Positions 9,659 through 18,392 are shown, numbered from the stretch's first letter. The stretch: 64,000 nt of DNA from Neisseria zoodegmatis (GCF_900187305.1 NZ_LT906434.1:930001-994000), one strand, 5' to 3'. Numbers and translations: made by a program. Notes: generated by a model not told the origin, from the sequence alone.

Positions 9659-9667
9659 TGCTATACT
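9659..9667 (+). promoter_or_regulatory. Extended -10 promoter candidate for truA
   Basis: TGCTATACT forms an extended -10 element 45 bases before the truA ATG. No good -35 hexamer is present, as is common with extended -10 promoters. Confidence 0.45.
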
Positions 9668-9711
9668 TGCGTGTTTTCACATTTTTACGCGCTTAAGTTT
9701 TAAAGTGCGGT

Positions 9712-10536
9712 ATGCAAAGTTTTATGGTTCAGGAAACAGTTTCTCAATCTACCCGGCGCTGGGCGTTGATGATTTCTTATAACGGGCAAGGTTTTTGCGG
9801 TTGGCAAAAGCAGGCCGGAGGTGTAGCCACGGTGCAGCAAGCTTTGGAACATGCGTTAAGCGGCATTGCCGGCGAGCCGATACGCACGATTGTGGCGGGG
9901 CGTACCGATACGGGCGTGCATGCCACGGCGCAAGTTGTGCATTTCGATACTTCGGCAAAACGCCCGACACAGGCGTGGATAAGAGGGGTAAACGCCCATC
10001 TGCCTCAAGATGTGGCGGTGTGGCACGCGCAACCTGTGGATGCGCGTTTTCATGCCCGCTTTGATGCGTTCGGGCGCCGCTATCGTTATGTATTGCAGTC
10101 TTCCGCCGTCCGCAGCCCTTTGCTGGCTGGCAAAGTGGGTTGGGTGTGCAGAAAGCTGGATTTGGACAAGATGCGTGAGGCGGCGGCTTTATTGGTGGGT
10201 GAACACGATTTTTCCAGCTTTCGGGCGGCAGAATGCCAAGCCAAGTCTCCCATTAAAACGATTTACAGCGCCGAATTGAAAGGCAGCCCTTCGTTGATGA
10301 CTTTAGACTTGCACGGCAATGCGTTTCTTCATCATATGGTGCGCAACATCATGGGTGCGCTGGTGTATGTGGGCGACGGGCGCTTGAGTGTGCAGGATTT
10401 TGCCGGTTTGATGGAGATGCGCAGCAGACTGCATGCGCCGCCTACGCTGATGCCCGACGGCCTGTATCTGACAGGAGTGGATTATCCGCCGGAATGGGGT
10501 GTACTAACGCCCGAGCCTCCGGAATGGCTGTGGTAA
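9712..10536 (+). CDS. truA: tRNA pseudouridine(38-40) synthase
   Basis: The 274-residue protein contains the TruA catalytic motif [10 protein letters not shown] with Asp66 as nucleophile, followed by HFDT, and the C-terminal HHMVRNIMG segment typical of the family. It isomerises uridines 38-40 in the anticodon arm of many tRNAs. A second in-frame ATG lies at 9724 and neither has a convincing Shine-Dalgarno, so the first four residues are uncertain. It is followed directly by a DUS terminator and appears monocistronic here. Confidence 0.96.
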   Translation: MQSFMVQETVSQSTRRWALMISYNGQGFCGWQKQAGGVATVQQALEHALSGIAGEPIRTIVAGRTDTGVHATAQVVHFDTSAKRPTQAWIRGVNAHLPQDVAVWHAQPVDARFHARFDAFGRRYRYVLQSSAVRSPLLAGKVGWVCRKLDLDKMREAAALLVGEHDFSSFRAAECQAKSPIKTIYSAELKGSPSLMTLDLHGNAFLHHMVRNIMGALVYVGDGRLSVQDFAGLMEMRSRLHAPPTLMPDGLYLTGVDYPPEWGVLTPEPPEWLW

Positions 10537-10541
10537 AGAAA

Positions 10542-10569
10542 AGGCCGTCTGAAAATTTTCAGACGGCCT
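10542..10569. terminator. DUS terminator between truA and the antiporter gene
   Basis: AGGCCGTCTGAA (10542-10553) and its inverse (10558-10569) form a hairpin flanked by A and T tracts, so it can terminate transcription from both converging genes. Confidence 0.85.
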
Positions 10570-10593
10570 TTTATATTTAAAGCGGCTTATTGT

Positions 10594-12012
10594 TTAGAAC
10601 AGCTCCCACACGAAGAAAATGAAGGTGTGCAGGATAAACAGCGGCACCAAAATACCGAAAGACCAAATCATGTAGCCGAAGAAGCTGGGCATATTCACTT
10701 TGCGTTGTTCGGCAATGGCTTTCACCATAAAGTTGGGCGCGTTACCGATGTAGCTCAATGCACCCATAAATACAGAACCCATAGATACGGCCAATAAGGT
10801 GTGGAACAGCGGGCCGCTCATCAAAGCTTGGGCATCGCCGCCGGCCATGTTGAAGAATACCAAGTAGGTGGGCGCGTTATCCAAGAAGGCAGACAATATG
10901 CCGGTCATCCAGAAATACATGCTGTTGATCGGGTCGCCCGCATCGTTGTGTACCAAAGAAATCAAACCGGCAAACGCGCCTTTCTCACCGGCCTGCAAAA
11001 TGGCAATCACGGGCGCGATGGTAATGAAGATGCCCAAGAACAGTTTGCCCACTTCGAGAATCGGATCCCAGTTAAATTCATTACCGGCACGCACCTGTTT
11101 GGCGGTGATGGCAAGAGAGATGCCGGCCAAAACCAGCAAAATAATGTCGCGCAGCAGGTTGGGCAACAGATAAGGCGTACCCAATACATTCACGCCGGGA
11201 TGGTCGGGCTTCCACAAGCCGGACATCAATACCGCGCTTACCACGCCCGCCAGCAGCAGGAAGTTCCATTTGCCGAAGATTTGCAGTTTGCTGTCGGGAG
11301 AAGGGTCTTTCGGCAGAATTTCGTCTTCTTTAGAAAAGAAATAGCTGTCGACAAAATAGAACAGAATCAGCAGCAATACGGAGCTGATCAGCACGGGCAC
11401 CATCATGTGTTGCACGGTCCAGCCGAAATCAACACCTTTCAAGAAGCCCAAAAACAGTGGCGGATCGCCCAGCGGGGTCAGACCGCCGCCGATGTTGGCC
11501 ACAAGGAAAATAAAGAAAACCACCACATGCACTTTGTGTTTGCGGTTGTCGTTGGCTTTCAAAATCGGACGAATAAGCAGCATGGCCGCACCGGTCGTAC
11601 CCATAATCGAAGCCAACACCGTGCCGATGGCAAGAATGGCCGTATTCAGGCGCGGGCTGCCGTGTAAGTTACCCCATACCAAAATGCCGCCTGAAATCGT
11701 ATATAAAGCAAACAGCAGCACGATAAAGGGAATGTATTCGGCCACCAAAGCATGGGCGACGGTGTGGACGGCCTCGCCGAAACCGAACACGAAAATAAAC
11801 GGAATCAGAAACAGCAGCGTCCAAACGGCCGTGATTTTACCGAAGTGATGATGCCATGTGTGCGAAAACAGCAGAGGGCCGGTGGCAATCGACAGCAGAA
11901 TCAGAATGAAGGGAATGCCCCATAGCAGGCTGAGCGAGGCGCCGTCGAGAGAGGCGGCCATCGCCGGCACCGGCGCAAGCAGCAAAGGGAGAAGTGCGGT
12001 GGATAATCGCAT
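10594..12012 (-). CDS. Na+/H+ antiporter-like membrane transporter (ion transporter superfamily)
   Basis: The 472-residue protein has a cleavable-looking signal (ending PAMAASLDG) and about a dozen hydrophobic segments. The motif NIGGGLTPLGDPPLFLGFLKG and the second-half LDNAPTYLVFFNMAGGDA are typical of the CitMHS_2/UIT-type group annotated as sodium:proton antiporters. It would exchange Na+ for H+ at the inner membrane; substrate is inferred from the family. AAGGA lies 10 bases before the ATG. A clear promoter about 200 bases upstream gives a long structured leader. Confidence 0.85.
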   Translation of the reverse strand: MRLSTALLPLLLAPVPAMAASLDGASLSLLWGIPFILILLSIATGPLLFSHTWHHHFGKITAVWTLLFLIPFIFVFGFGEAVHTVAHALVAEYIPFIVLLFALYTISGGILVWGNLHGSPRLNTAILAIGTVLASIMGTTGAAMLLIRPILKANDNRKHKVHVVVFFIFLVANIGGGLTPLGDPPLFLGFLKGVDFGWTVQHMMVPVLISSVLLLILFYFVDSYFFSKEDEILPKDPSPDSKLQIFGKWNFLLLAGVVSAVLMSGLWKPDHPGVNVLGTPYLLPNLLRDIILLVLAGISLAITAKQVRAGNEFNWDPILEVGKLFLGIFITIAPVIAILQAGEKGAFAGLISLVHNDAGDPINSMYFWMTGILSAFLDNAPTYLVFFNMAGGDAQALMSGPLFHTLLAVSMGSVFMGALSYIGNAPNFMVKAIAEQRKVNMPSFFGYMIWSFGILVPLFILHTFIFFVWELF

Positions 12013-12207
12013 TATTTATTATTCCTTATGGTGGAGGGTCGTCGAAATACACGGCAGCCAAGATGAGCCGCCGCGCACGGCCGAAACCTAAGGCTTCGAT
12101 GAATCATAGCGGTAAAAACAACCGTTTGAGGAGTCGGTTTGGCCGCATTTGGATGACCGAGCGCACGTTTGCGCTTTGTACATCAATGGGTTTTCCGGCT
12201 ACGAAAG
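12013..12207 (-). promoter_or_regulatory. Long 5' leader of the antiporter gene, possible cis-regulatory RNA
   Basis: The roughly 195-base leader contains inverted repeats, for example AACCG/CGGTT around a 10-base loop near 12120-12139, and GC-rich paired segments around 12055-12090. No known riboswitch consensus was recognised. The leader ends in AAGGA before the ATG, so control of translation is possible. Confidence 0.35.
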
Positions 12208-12213
12208 GGATAA

Positions 12214-12242
12214 ATTGTAAATGAAAGACGCCGGTGTGTCAG
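12214..12242 (-). promoter_or_regulatory. Sigma-70 promoter of the antiporter gene
   Basis: CTGACA (12237-12242) and TACAAT (12214-12219), separated by exactly 17 bases on the minus strand, form a good promoter. Transcription would start near 12207, leaving about 195 bases of untranslated leader. Confidence 0.65.
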
Positions 12243-12260
12243 CTTTTGCTACCGCGCGTT

Positions 12261-12296
12261 TTCAGACGGCCTGTACGACACATGAGGCCGTCTGAA
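12261..12296. terminator. DUS inverted pair
   Basis: DUS copies at 12261-12272 and 12285-12296 form a 12-bp stem with a 12-base loop downstream of the YbaN-like gene on the minus strand. Confidence 0.65.
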
Positions 12297-12405
12297 AATA
12301 ATCATGGCATAAAAGCGGCGGTAACAAGCATGTGTTTGTATCGGGAATATATGGATGATAACCGGCGGGGAAAATGATGCTTAAGAATTTGAGCAGACAG
12401 AGAAT

Positions 12406-12768
12406 TTAAGCATCGGGCAGATGCCACATCCACACCGCCACGCCAAAGCAGAACACAGCGGAAACTGCCGCCACCCACCAGCGTTCGGGAAACTGATAAA
12501 GCATCAGGCAGCAAGAAAAGGCCATCATACTGAATGCGAAATATTTGGCACGGCGCGGTACGGCGCGGCGTTCTTCCCAATCTTTGACCATCGGGCCGAA
12601 AAAGCGGTGTTGGTGAAGCCAGCGGTGGAAACGCGGTGAAGCGCGCGCCCAGCAGGCGGCGGCCAGAATCACGAACGGGGTGGTGGGCAGAATCGGCAGA
12701 AAGATGCCGATAATGCCCAATAACAGCGCAATCGCACCGAAAAGCCAGAATAGAGGACGTAATATCAT
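12406..12768 (-). CDS. YbaN/DUF454 family inner-membrane protein
   Basis: The 120-residue protein begins MILRPLFWLFGAIALLLGIIG and continues with FLPILPTTPFVILAAACWARASPRFHRWL, the hallmark segment of the DUF454 (YbaN) family. Three or four transmembrane helices are visible, with a basic loop WEERRAVPRRAK. Function is unknown. It lies 52 bases downstream of the DUF1415 gene on the same strand, so cotranscription is likely. Confidence 0.88.
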   Translation of the reverse strand: MILRPLFWLFGAIALLLGIIGIFLPILPTTPFVILAAACWARASPRFHRWLHQHRFFGPMVKDWEERRAVPRRAKYFAFSMMAFSCCLMLYQFPERWWVAAVSAVFCFGVAVWMWHLPDA

Positions 12769-12820
12769 GTTGTTATGTGGTGTGAAGTGAGCAGGGTTTT
12801 ATCGTTTGTGCGGTTCGGCA

Positions 12821-13405
12821 TTATTGTTTATCGCTTTCGTCGTGCCGGAACGGGCAGCGCGGAATCTCCAAGTCGTTCCAGCCTTGATGGCCCATTTCCT
12901 GCAACAAAGCCATATTGCGGCCGAAAATCGCTTCGGCATCGGGGAAAGCTTCGGCTGCTTTGCTGATGCTGTCTTCGCGGATTAAATGCAGGGTAGGGTA
13001 AGGCGAACGGTTGGTGTAGTTGGTGATGTCGTCTGCTTCAGTGCCTTCAAACTGAAAGTCGGGGTGAAACGGTGCAATCTGAATCACACCTTCCAATCCG
13101 TTATCCGCCACAGCTTGCTCGGCGAAGTCGAGCATATCGTTGAACACCAAAAAATCACCAAATAAATCAGGGTGTACCAGCAGAGTGGTTTCCAATTCTT
13201 CCAGCGGCGTACTGCCCAATAATTGCAGTTCGCGGTCGAGGTCTTCGAGAAAACCGTCGAGATGTTTGGCACGGCTGACTTCTATCCTCACCAAACCTTT
13301 CACATAAGGTGCTTTGGCAAACGGGCACAGATTCAAACCGATAACGGCTTTTTCCAGCCACTGGCGCGTGTGCTCGACTACGGTTTTATCGCAAACAGAC
13401 ATCAT
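12821..13405 (-). CDS. DUF1415 family protein
   Basis: This soluble protein of about 194 residues has the DUF1415 pattern: W-E-K-A-V-I-G-L-N-L-CPFAKAPYVKG near the N-terminus and a central QIAPFHPDFQFEG segment, then NRSPYPTLHLIRE. The conserved Cys and His residues suggest a metal or catalytic site but no activity is established to my knowledge. The start is uncertain: adjacent ATGs lie at 13405 and 13402, and a TTG at 13414 is also in frame; none has a clear Shine-Dalgarno. Confidence 0.88.
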   Translation of the reverse strand: MMSVCDKTVVEHTRQWLEKAVIGLNLCPFAKAPYVKGLVRIEVSRAKHLDGFLEDLDRELQLLGSTPLEELETTLLVHPDLFGDFLVFNDMLDFAEQAVADNGLEGVIQIAPFHPDFQFEGTEADDITNYTNRSPYPTLHLIREDSISKAAEAFPDAEAIFGRNMALLQEMGHQGWNDLEIPRCPFRHDESDKQ

Positions 13406-13576
13406 TGGATTCAAAACTGCATTATTTGAGAACGGTTTGCAATGATAAAGTTTTTTACCCCGAATGAAAATACATAGCGCGTATTTCTGCGGTGCAAACC
13501 GCTTGGTATGAGGTTTTCACGCCTCAAATGGTGTTTGTTGAGCTGTGGCGGTTTTTGAATGCGGCAAAATACAGAA

Positions 13577-13604
13577 AGGCCGTCTGAACATTTTCAGACG
13601 GCCT
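13577..13604. terminator. DUS terminator downstream of asnC
   Basis: DUS copies 13577-13588 and 13593-13604 form a tight hairpin directly after the regulator gene on the minus strand. Confidence 0.8.
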
Positions 13605-13622
13605 CGAAGTAAATCAGGTTGC

Positions 13623-14105
13623 TTAGTCTTGATGCAAATGACCCAAAGGCAGCGCGGTAGTATTTTTAATTTCTTTCAGCACAAAGCTCGATTTAGCGTC
13701 CTGCACGCCGGGGTGGGACAACAGCGTATCCAAAACAAAATGCGAAAAAGCGTTCATATCGGTAAAAAACGCATGGAGCAGATAATCGGTTTCACCCGTT
13801 AAAGCAAAGCAGCTCAATACTTCCGGCCAGCTTTGCACCGCCGAAGAAAAATCGTCGCGCGCCTCCACCGCTTTATCGATAGAAACGCGGATAAACGCCT
13901 GCAACCCCAGTTTGACCGCCACGGGCGAGAGCAAAGCCGCATATTGGCGGATGATGCCGGCATCTTCGAGCTGCTTCAAACGGCGCAGGCAGGGAGAGGG
14001 CGACAATGCCACCCGTTCGGAAAGCTCCACATTGGTCAGGCGGCCGTTTTCCTGTAATACCTGCAAGATTTTTAAATCGGTTTTATCCAGAGTGATTTGT
14101 GCCAT
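13623..14105 (-). CDS. Lrp/AsnC-family transcriptional regulator
   Basis: The start at 14105 has AAGGG upstream and gives a 160-residue protein, usual for the family. Residues 1-60 form the winged helix-turn-helix (TDLKILQVLQENGRLTNVELSERVALSPSPCLRRLKQLEDAG); the remainder is the RAM/effector domain with the GETDYLLHAF segment that binds amino acids and forms octamers. It is divergent from gcvT. In N. meningitidis the AsnC regulator next to gcvT senses leucine and methionine as a nutrient signal; orthology is inferred from sequence type and position. Confidence 0.93.
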   Translation of the reverse strand: MAQITLDKTDLKILQVLQENGRLTNVELSERVALSPSPCLRRLKQLEDAGIIRQYAALLSPVAVKLGLQAFIRVSIDKAVEARDDFSSAVQSWPEVLSCFALTGETDYLLHAFFTDMNAFSHFVLDTLLSHPGVQDAKSSFVLKEIKNTTALPLGHLHQD

Positions 14106-14185
14106 TTTCTTGCCCTTTTTCTTATTTATTTTGATTGGATTCACATTCCAACTGCAAGCTTAATATAAGATAATTTAACTTAACG

Positions 14186-14232
14186 CACAATAGTTTAAAA
14201 AACATATTTTTTTAAAATATTGTGTAACAATA
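14186..14232. promoter_or_regulatory. Candidate AsnC operator in the asnC-gcvT gap
   Basis: The AT-rich gap contains TATTGTGTAACAATA (14218-14232), a perfect 6-bp inverted repeat around a 3-base centre. A further CACAATA (14186-14192) is inverted relative to TATTGTG (14218-14224). Such AT-rich dyads resemble Lrp-type binding sites. The assignment is inference from position. Confidence 0.4.
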
Positions 14233-14366
14233 AACACAGTTTTCAGCTTCATATTGTTTAATCGATTTCCCGTTTTTTCAGACGGCCTCAAATGTACCGA
14301 GCAGGCTTAGCGCAATGTAAAGGAAACTTGCCCGCCGCCGAAAATCCCGCCATAATCAAACCCGAT

Positions 14367-14600
14367 GCAGGAGAGCGCTACACCGTACTACATCAACTGT
14401 ACGGCAAGCCGCCGAAGGCGCAGACACCCTTAAATCGCTCAGGCAAAAGGACTGCATTTCATCACAATCATCTGGAGAGCGGCGCGGCTGCGCCCACCGA
14501 AGGGGAGAAGGCCGTCTGAAAACATTCGGGCGAACACACAGGCATTCGATTCAGACGGCCTGTTGCCGAAAATCTCAGGTTCAAGGACAGATAGGGGCGC
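14367..14600 (+). ncRNA. Tandem glycine riboswitch upstream of gcvT
   Basis: Two glycine aptamers lie in series. Aptamer I (about 14367-14455) has GGAGAG, then GCCGAAGG, then CTCAGGCAAAAGGAC. Aptamer II (about 14472-14600) has GGAGAG, then CACCGAAGGGG, then TCTCAGGTTCAAGGACAG. These are the conserved core strings of the class, in the right order. The position just before the gcvT ribosome binding site agrees, and glycine would turn gcvT expression on. The P3 helix of aptamer II is formed by an inverted DUS pair (14509-14520 and 14550-14561). Confidence 0.93.
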
Positions 14601-14642
14601 GTGAAGAGCATCGCAGCCCTTAACCTATGGAGAACCAGAGCA

Positions 14643-15743
14643 ATGACTACCCTCAAAACCACCCCGTTCAATCAAGCCCATAAAAACGCAGGCGGCAAAC
14701 TCGTCGATTTTGCCGGCTGGGAGCTGCCCGTCAACTACGGCTCGCAAATCCAAGAACACGAAGCCGTGCGCACCGACGCAGGCATGTTCGACGTATCCCA
14801 CATGCTCGTTTCCGACATCAAAGGCAGCCAAGCCAAGCAATGGTTGCAAAAACTGCTCGCCAACGACGTAGCCAAACTCTCGTTCGTCGGCAAAGCCCTC
14901 TATTCCGCCATGCTCAACGACAACGGCGGCGTGATGGACGACCTGATCGTTTACCGCACCAACGAAGCCGAAACCCAATACCGCATCGTATCCAACGCCG
15001 CCACTCGCAAAAAAGACTTGGCACAATTTGCCAAAGTCGGCGAAGCGTTCGGCATCGAAATCACTCCCCGCTACGACCTCGCTATGCTCGCCGTACAAGG
15101 CCCCAAAGCCATTGAAAAACTGCTCGCCGTCAAACCCGAATGGGCCGAAACCGTGAACGCGCTCAAGCCCTTCCAAGGCGCAGATTTAGGCAACGACTGG
15201 TTTGTCGCCCGCACCGGCTACACCGGCGAAGACGGCGTAGAAGTGATTCTGCCCGGCACCGAAGCCACCGCCTTCTTCACCGCCCTGCGCGAAGCCGGCG
15301 TACAACCTTGCGGCCTCGGCGCACGCGACACCCTGCGCATGGAAGCCGGCATGAACCTCTACGGCCACGACATGAACGACGAAACCAGCCCCCTGCAAGC
15401 CGGCATGGGCTGGACGGTGGACTTGAAAGACGAAAACCGCGACTTCATCGGCAAAACCGCCCTCGTCGCCCTCAAAGAAAAAGGTGTGGACGTGAAACAA
15501 GTCGGCCTGCTGCTGGCCAAAGGCGGCGTATTGCGCGAAGGCATGGAAGTCGTTACCGAACAAGGCAAAGGCATCACCACCAGTGGCGTGTTTTCCCCCA
15601 GCTTGAAACAATCCATCGCCATCGCCCGTGTGCCCAAAGCGTTTGAAGGCGACGCGGCCAAAGTGGTGATTCGCGGCAAAGAAGTGGACGTGCGCGTGTT
15701 GAAACTACCTTTTGTACGGAATGGGCAGAAGCAGTTTGATTAA
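14643..15743 (+). CDS. gcvT: Glycine cleavage system aminomethyltransferase (T protein)
   Basis: The ATG at 14643 is preceded by GGAG ten bases upstream and gives a 366-residue protein of normal length. It begins [20 protein letters not shown] and has the family segments [15 protein letters not shown] and the C-terminal barrel with TSGVFSPSL. The T protein transfers the methylene carbon from aminomethyl-lipoyl H protein to tetrahydrofolate and releases ammonia. It is controlled by the tandem glycine riboswitch. gcvH is about 3.4 kb downstream, separated by inserted genes; gcvP is not in the window. Confidence 0.97.
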   Translation: MTTLKTTPFNQAHKNAGGKLVDFAGWELPVNYGSQIQEHEAVRTDAGMFDVSHMLVSDIKGSQAKQWLQKLLANDVAKLSFVGKALYSAMLNDNGGVMDDLIVYRTNEAETQYRIVSNAATRKKDLAQFAKVGEAFGIEITPRYDLAMLAVQGPKAIEKLLAVKPEWAETVNALKPFQGADLGNDWFVARTGYTGEDGVEVILPGTEATAFFTALREAGVQPCGLGARDTLRMEAGMNLYGHDMNDETSPLQAGMGWTVDLKDENRDFIGKTALVALKEKGVDVKQVGLLLAKGGVLREGMEVVTEQGKGITTSGVFSPSLKQSIAIARVPKAFEGDAAKVVIRGKEVDVRVLKLPFVRNGQKQFD

Positions 15744-15802
15744 GGTTTGAAGTTTTCAGACGGCCTTTATAGAGAGGCTGTCTGGAAAGTTAAATATTAA
15801 CA

Positions 15803-16546
15803 ATGATTTATACTGTCATGGATGATTTACTTATACATGTAGAATCTTTGAAGAATCTTCTTATATCTCGGGCTACGGGAGGGCAAGAAAGTAATCAAGA
15901 ATATGTAAAACTTCGGCACTTGATTATCTCTAACTCTAAAGTTAATGGATTGGTTCCTCAATTTATACAGACTTGTCGTAGTTTGGATCAATTTTGGCAA
16001 TTTATTAAATATAAATATGAAACATATCGGGAGCGTCGTACATTTATATGGGAAGAGTTTGAGCCGCTTTTCAATTTTTTGGAGCAGAGAACCATTCCAT
16101 CTGATGAAATGATCACTTCAATAGTCAAAACAATTGATGCAGAGTATGTTCAAGATGCATGGTCAAAAGCATTGGAGAGGCGTACGACAGATCCTGAAGG
16201 AGCGATTACTTCTGCTCGCACCTTAATTGAATCAGTATGCAAACATATATTGGATGAAGCCGAGGCTTCTTATGAAGATAATTTAGATTTACCAAAACTA
16301 TATAAAAAAACGGCACATCTTCTTAATCTCTCACCTTCACAGCATACAGAAGAAGTTTTTAAACAGATTTTAGGTGGTTGTACATCTGTCATTGAAGGTT
16401 TAGGAACAATGCGCAATCGTTTGAGTGATGCACATGGCAAAGGTAAGGTAGGAAGTAAGCCCGCCCCCCGACATGCAGAGTTGGCAGTTAATTTATCAGG
16501 AGCATTTGCGAGTTATCTTTTGGCAACATGGGAAGCTTATAAATAA
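15803..16546 (+). CDS. Abortive-infection (Abi_C) family protein, putative HEPN-type nuclease
   Basis: The 247-residue protein has two parts. Residues about 1-125 carry VPQFIQTCRSLDQFWQFIK and a YRERRTFIWEEFEPL segment that often precedes Abi_C domains. Residues about 135-247 match the abortive-infection C-terminal family, with ARTLIESVCKHILDE, an LPKLYKKTAHLLNL segment, and RNRLSDAHGKG followed by APRHAELAVN. R204-N205-x5-H211 fits the Rx4-6H motif of HEPN RNases. The DNA is clearly AT-richer than gcvT and aldA and the gene is flanked by DUS copies. An alternative ATG is at 15818. A phage-defence role is an inference from the family; no partner gene is present. Confidence 0.8.
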   Translation: MIYTVMDDLLIHVESLKNLLISRATGGQESNQEYVKLRHLIISNSKVNGLVPQFIQTCRSLDQFWQFIKYKYETYRERRTFIWEEFEPLFNFLEQRTIPSDEMITSIVKTIDAEYVQDAWSKALERRTTDPEGAITSARTLIESVCKHILDEAEASYEDNLDLPKLYKKTAHLLNLSPSQHTEEVFKQILGGCTSVIEGLGTMRNRLSDAHGKGKVGSKPAPRHAELAVNLSGAFASYLLATWEAYK

Positions 16547-16561
16547 GAATATGCGCGCCAC

Positions 16562-16606
16562 CAGCACGCACGCGTTGGTTGGGAATGATTGAGAATGCGT
16601 GCGTGG
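16562..16606. repeat. Inverted repeat downstream of the Abi_C gene
   Basis: CACGCACGC and GCGTGCGTG face each other across about 22 bases, followed by GCTGAGGCCGCACACCCTAC, which looks like a dispersed Neisseria intergenic repeat. It may end the Abi_C transcript. No poly-T tract follows. Confidence 0.45.
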
Positions 16607-16827
16607 CTGAGGCCGCACACCCTACGCGGAGCAAGCAAGAATTGTTTTACCCATACCAAAACTTTCAGACGGCCTCTTAACGAAACCTATATCTATCTGT
16701 TTCTAAGATGCCGTCTGAAAAACAGCTTGAATCACTTTACAAGAAAAAGAGCCGTTTCCGCTTTACGCCCAAACCACACATACTTATAAAAATCATCCGA
16801 CACTATAAAGGAAAAAGGAGTAACAGC

Positions 16828-18270
16828 ATGAAACAATTGGCGATGTATATCAACGGTGCGTTTGTGTCTGATTTTGCAGGCAGCTACCGCGATGTGTTGA
16901 ACCCGGCTACCGAAGCGGTGATTGCGCAGGAGCCGAAGGGCAGCCGTGCCGATGTGGAAAAAGCGGTGGCAGCGGCTTATGCGGCGCAGCCTGCGTGGGA
17001 ACGCGTGCCGGCGGTGGAGCGCGGTGCGTATCTGCGTAAAATCGCGGCGGGCATCCGCGAGCGTGCCGACGAGTTGACGGATACGATTGTGGCCGAAGGC
17101 GGTAAAACCAAAGATTTGGCGCGTATCGAAGTGATGTTTACCGCCGATTATCTGGATTATCAGGCGGAATGGGCGCGCCGTTATGAGGGCGAGATAATTC
17201 AGAGCGACCGTCCGAAAGAAAATATTTTCCTGTTTAAGCGTCCGTTGGGCGTGATCGGCGGTATTTTGCCGTGGAATTTCCCGTTTTTCCTGATTGCCCG
17301 CAAAATGGGGCCTGCGCTGGTTACGGGCAATACGATTGTGGTTAAGCCCAGCAGCGTTACGCCGATCAACTGCCATATTTTTGCCGAAATCGTGCACAGC
17401 GTCGGCCTGCCTGCGGGCGTGTTCAACGTGGTGAACGGCCCGGGCGCGGAAATCGGCAATGCGCTGGCATCGCATCCGCAAGTGGCGATGGTGAGCCTCA
17501 CCGGTTCGGTGGAAGCCGGCCGCCAAGTGATGGAAGCGGCTTCGGCCAACATTACCAAAGTGTCGCTGGAATTGGGCGGTAAAGCGCCTGCGCTAGTATT
17601 GAAAGACGCCGATTTGGATTTGGCGGTGAAGTCGATCGTGGCTTCGCGCGTGGGCAATACCGGCCAAATCTGCAACTGCGCCGAACGCGTGTATGTGCAT
17701 AAGAGCATTAAAGACCCATTTATCGAGAAGATGACCGCCGCCATGAAAGCGGTGCGTTTCGGCAATCCTGCCGAAGCGGCCGAAGGTGCGTTGGAAATGG
17801 GGCCGCTGATTGAAGAGCGCGCGGTGAAAGAAGTGGCGGAAAAAGTGCAGCGCGCCGTTTCGCAAGGTGCGACGCTGGTGTGCGGCGGCAAACGCGCCGA
17901 GGGCAAAGGCTATTTCTTCGAGCCGACGGTGTTGACCGATGTCGATAACAGTATGGACATCATGAAAGAGGAAACCTTCGGCCCCGTGCTGCCGATTGCC
18001 ACTTTTGAAACGCTGGACGAAGCCGTTTCGTTGGCGAACGATTGCGAATTCGGCCTCACCAGCTCGGTGTACACCACCAATCTGAACGAAGCCTTCTACG
18101 TAACCCGCCGCCTGCAATTCGGCGAAACCTACATCAACCGAGAAAACTTCGAGACCATGCAGGGTTTCCATGCCGGTTGGAAAAAATCGGGTATCGGCGG
18201 TGCCGACGGCAAACACGGTTTGGAAGAGTATCTGCAAACACAGATGGTTTATCTGGAAACCAATATTTGA
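16828..18270 (+). CDS. aldA: Aldehyde dehydrogenase, AldA (lactaldehyde/glycolaldehyde) type
   Basis: AAAAAGGAG seven bases before the ATG at 16828 fixes the start, although the frame is open further upstream. The 480-residue protein has the ALDH features: PWNFPF, the cofactor loop LTGSVEAGRQ, general base Glu248 in LELGGKAP and nucleophile Cys282 in GQICNCAERVYV. The NCAERVYV segment and length are those of E. coli AldA. It would oxidise lactaldehyde, glycolaldehyde or similar aldehydes with NAD+ in the cytoplasm. Substrate is inferred. Confidence 0.9.
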   Translation: MKQLAMYINGAFVSDFAGSYRDVLNPATEAVIAQEPKGSRADVEKAVAAAYAAQPAWERVPAVERGAYLRKIAAGIRERADELTDTIVAEGGKTKDLARIEVMFTADYLDYQAEWARRYEGEIIQSDRPKENIFLFKRPLGVIGGILPWNFPFFLIARKMGPALVTGNTIVVKPSSVTPINCHIFAEIVHSVGLPAGVFNVVNGPGAEIGNALASHPQVAMVSLTGSVEAGRQVMEAASANITKVSLELGGKAPALVLKDADLDLAVKSIVASRVGNTGQICNCAERVYVHKSIKDPFIEKMTAAMKAVRFGNPAEAAEGALEMGPLIEERAVKEVAEKVQRAVSQGATLVCGGKRAEGKGYFFEPTVLTDVDNSMDIMKEETFGPVLPIATFETLDEAVSLANDCEFGLTSSVYTTNLNEAFYVTRRLQFGETYINRENFETMQGFHAGWKKSGIGGADGKHGLEEYLQTQMVYLETNI

Positions 18271-18392
18271 TCTGAAGCACGCGGCACTTCGTTCTTTTTT
18301 GCAACGAAGTGCCGCATTCAGACGGCCTGTTAGGTTGGTGCCGACGATATGTGTTTTATCGGATAAACTAACCGGCTAAAGAAAAAGCAGAA

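Larger units (their letters stand above)
9252..9711. other. Intergenic region between divergent gltS and truA
   Basis: This 460-base gap holds the gltS promoter on the minus strand and a probable extended -10 promoter for truA on the plus strand. Frames in between lack family features or ribosome binding sites, and I see no RNA gene or DUS terminator here. Confidence 0.6.
12208..12405. other. Intergenic remainder upstream of the antiporter gene
   Basis: Apart from the promoter and the DUS pair at 12261-12296 this AT-richer stretch shows no coding frame with a ribosome binding site. Confidence 0.5.

Noticed and set aside
9576..9782. A 68-codon plus-strand frame overlapping the truA start
   Set aside because: It ends inside truA in another frame and covers the likely promoter; no Shine-Dalgarno or known domain.
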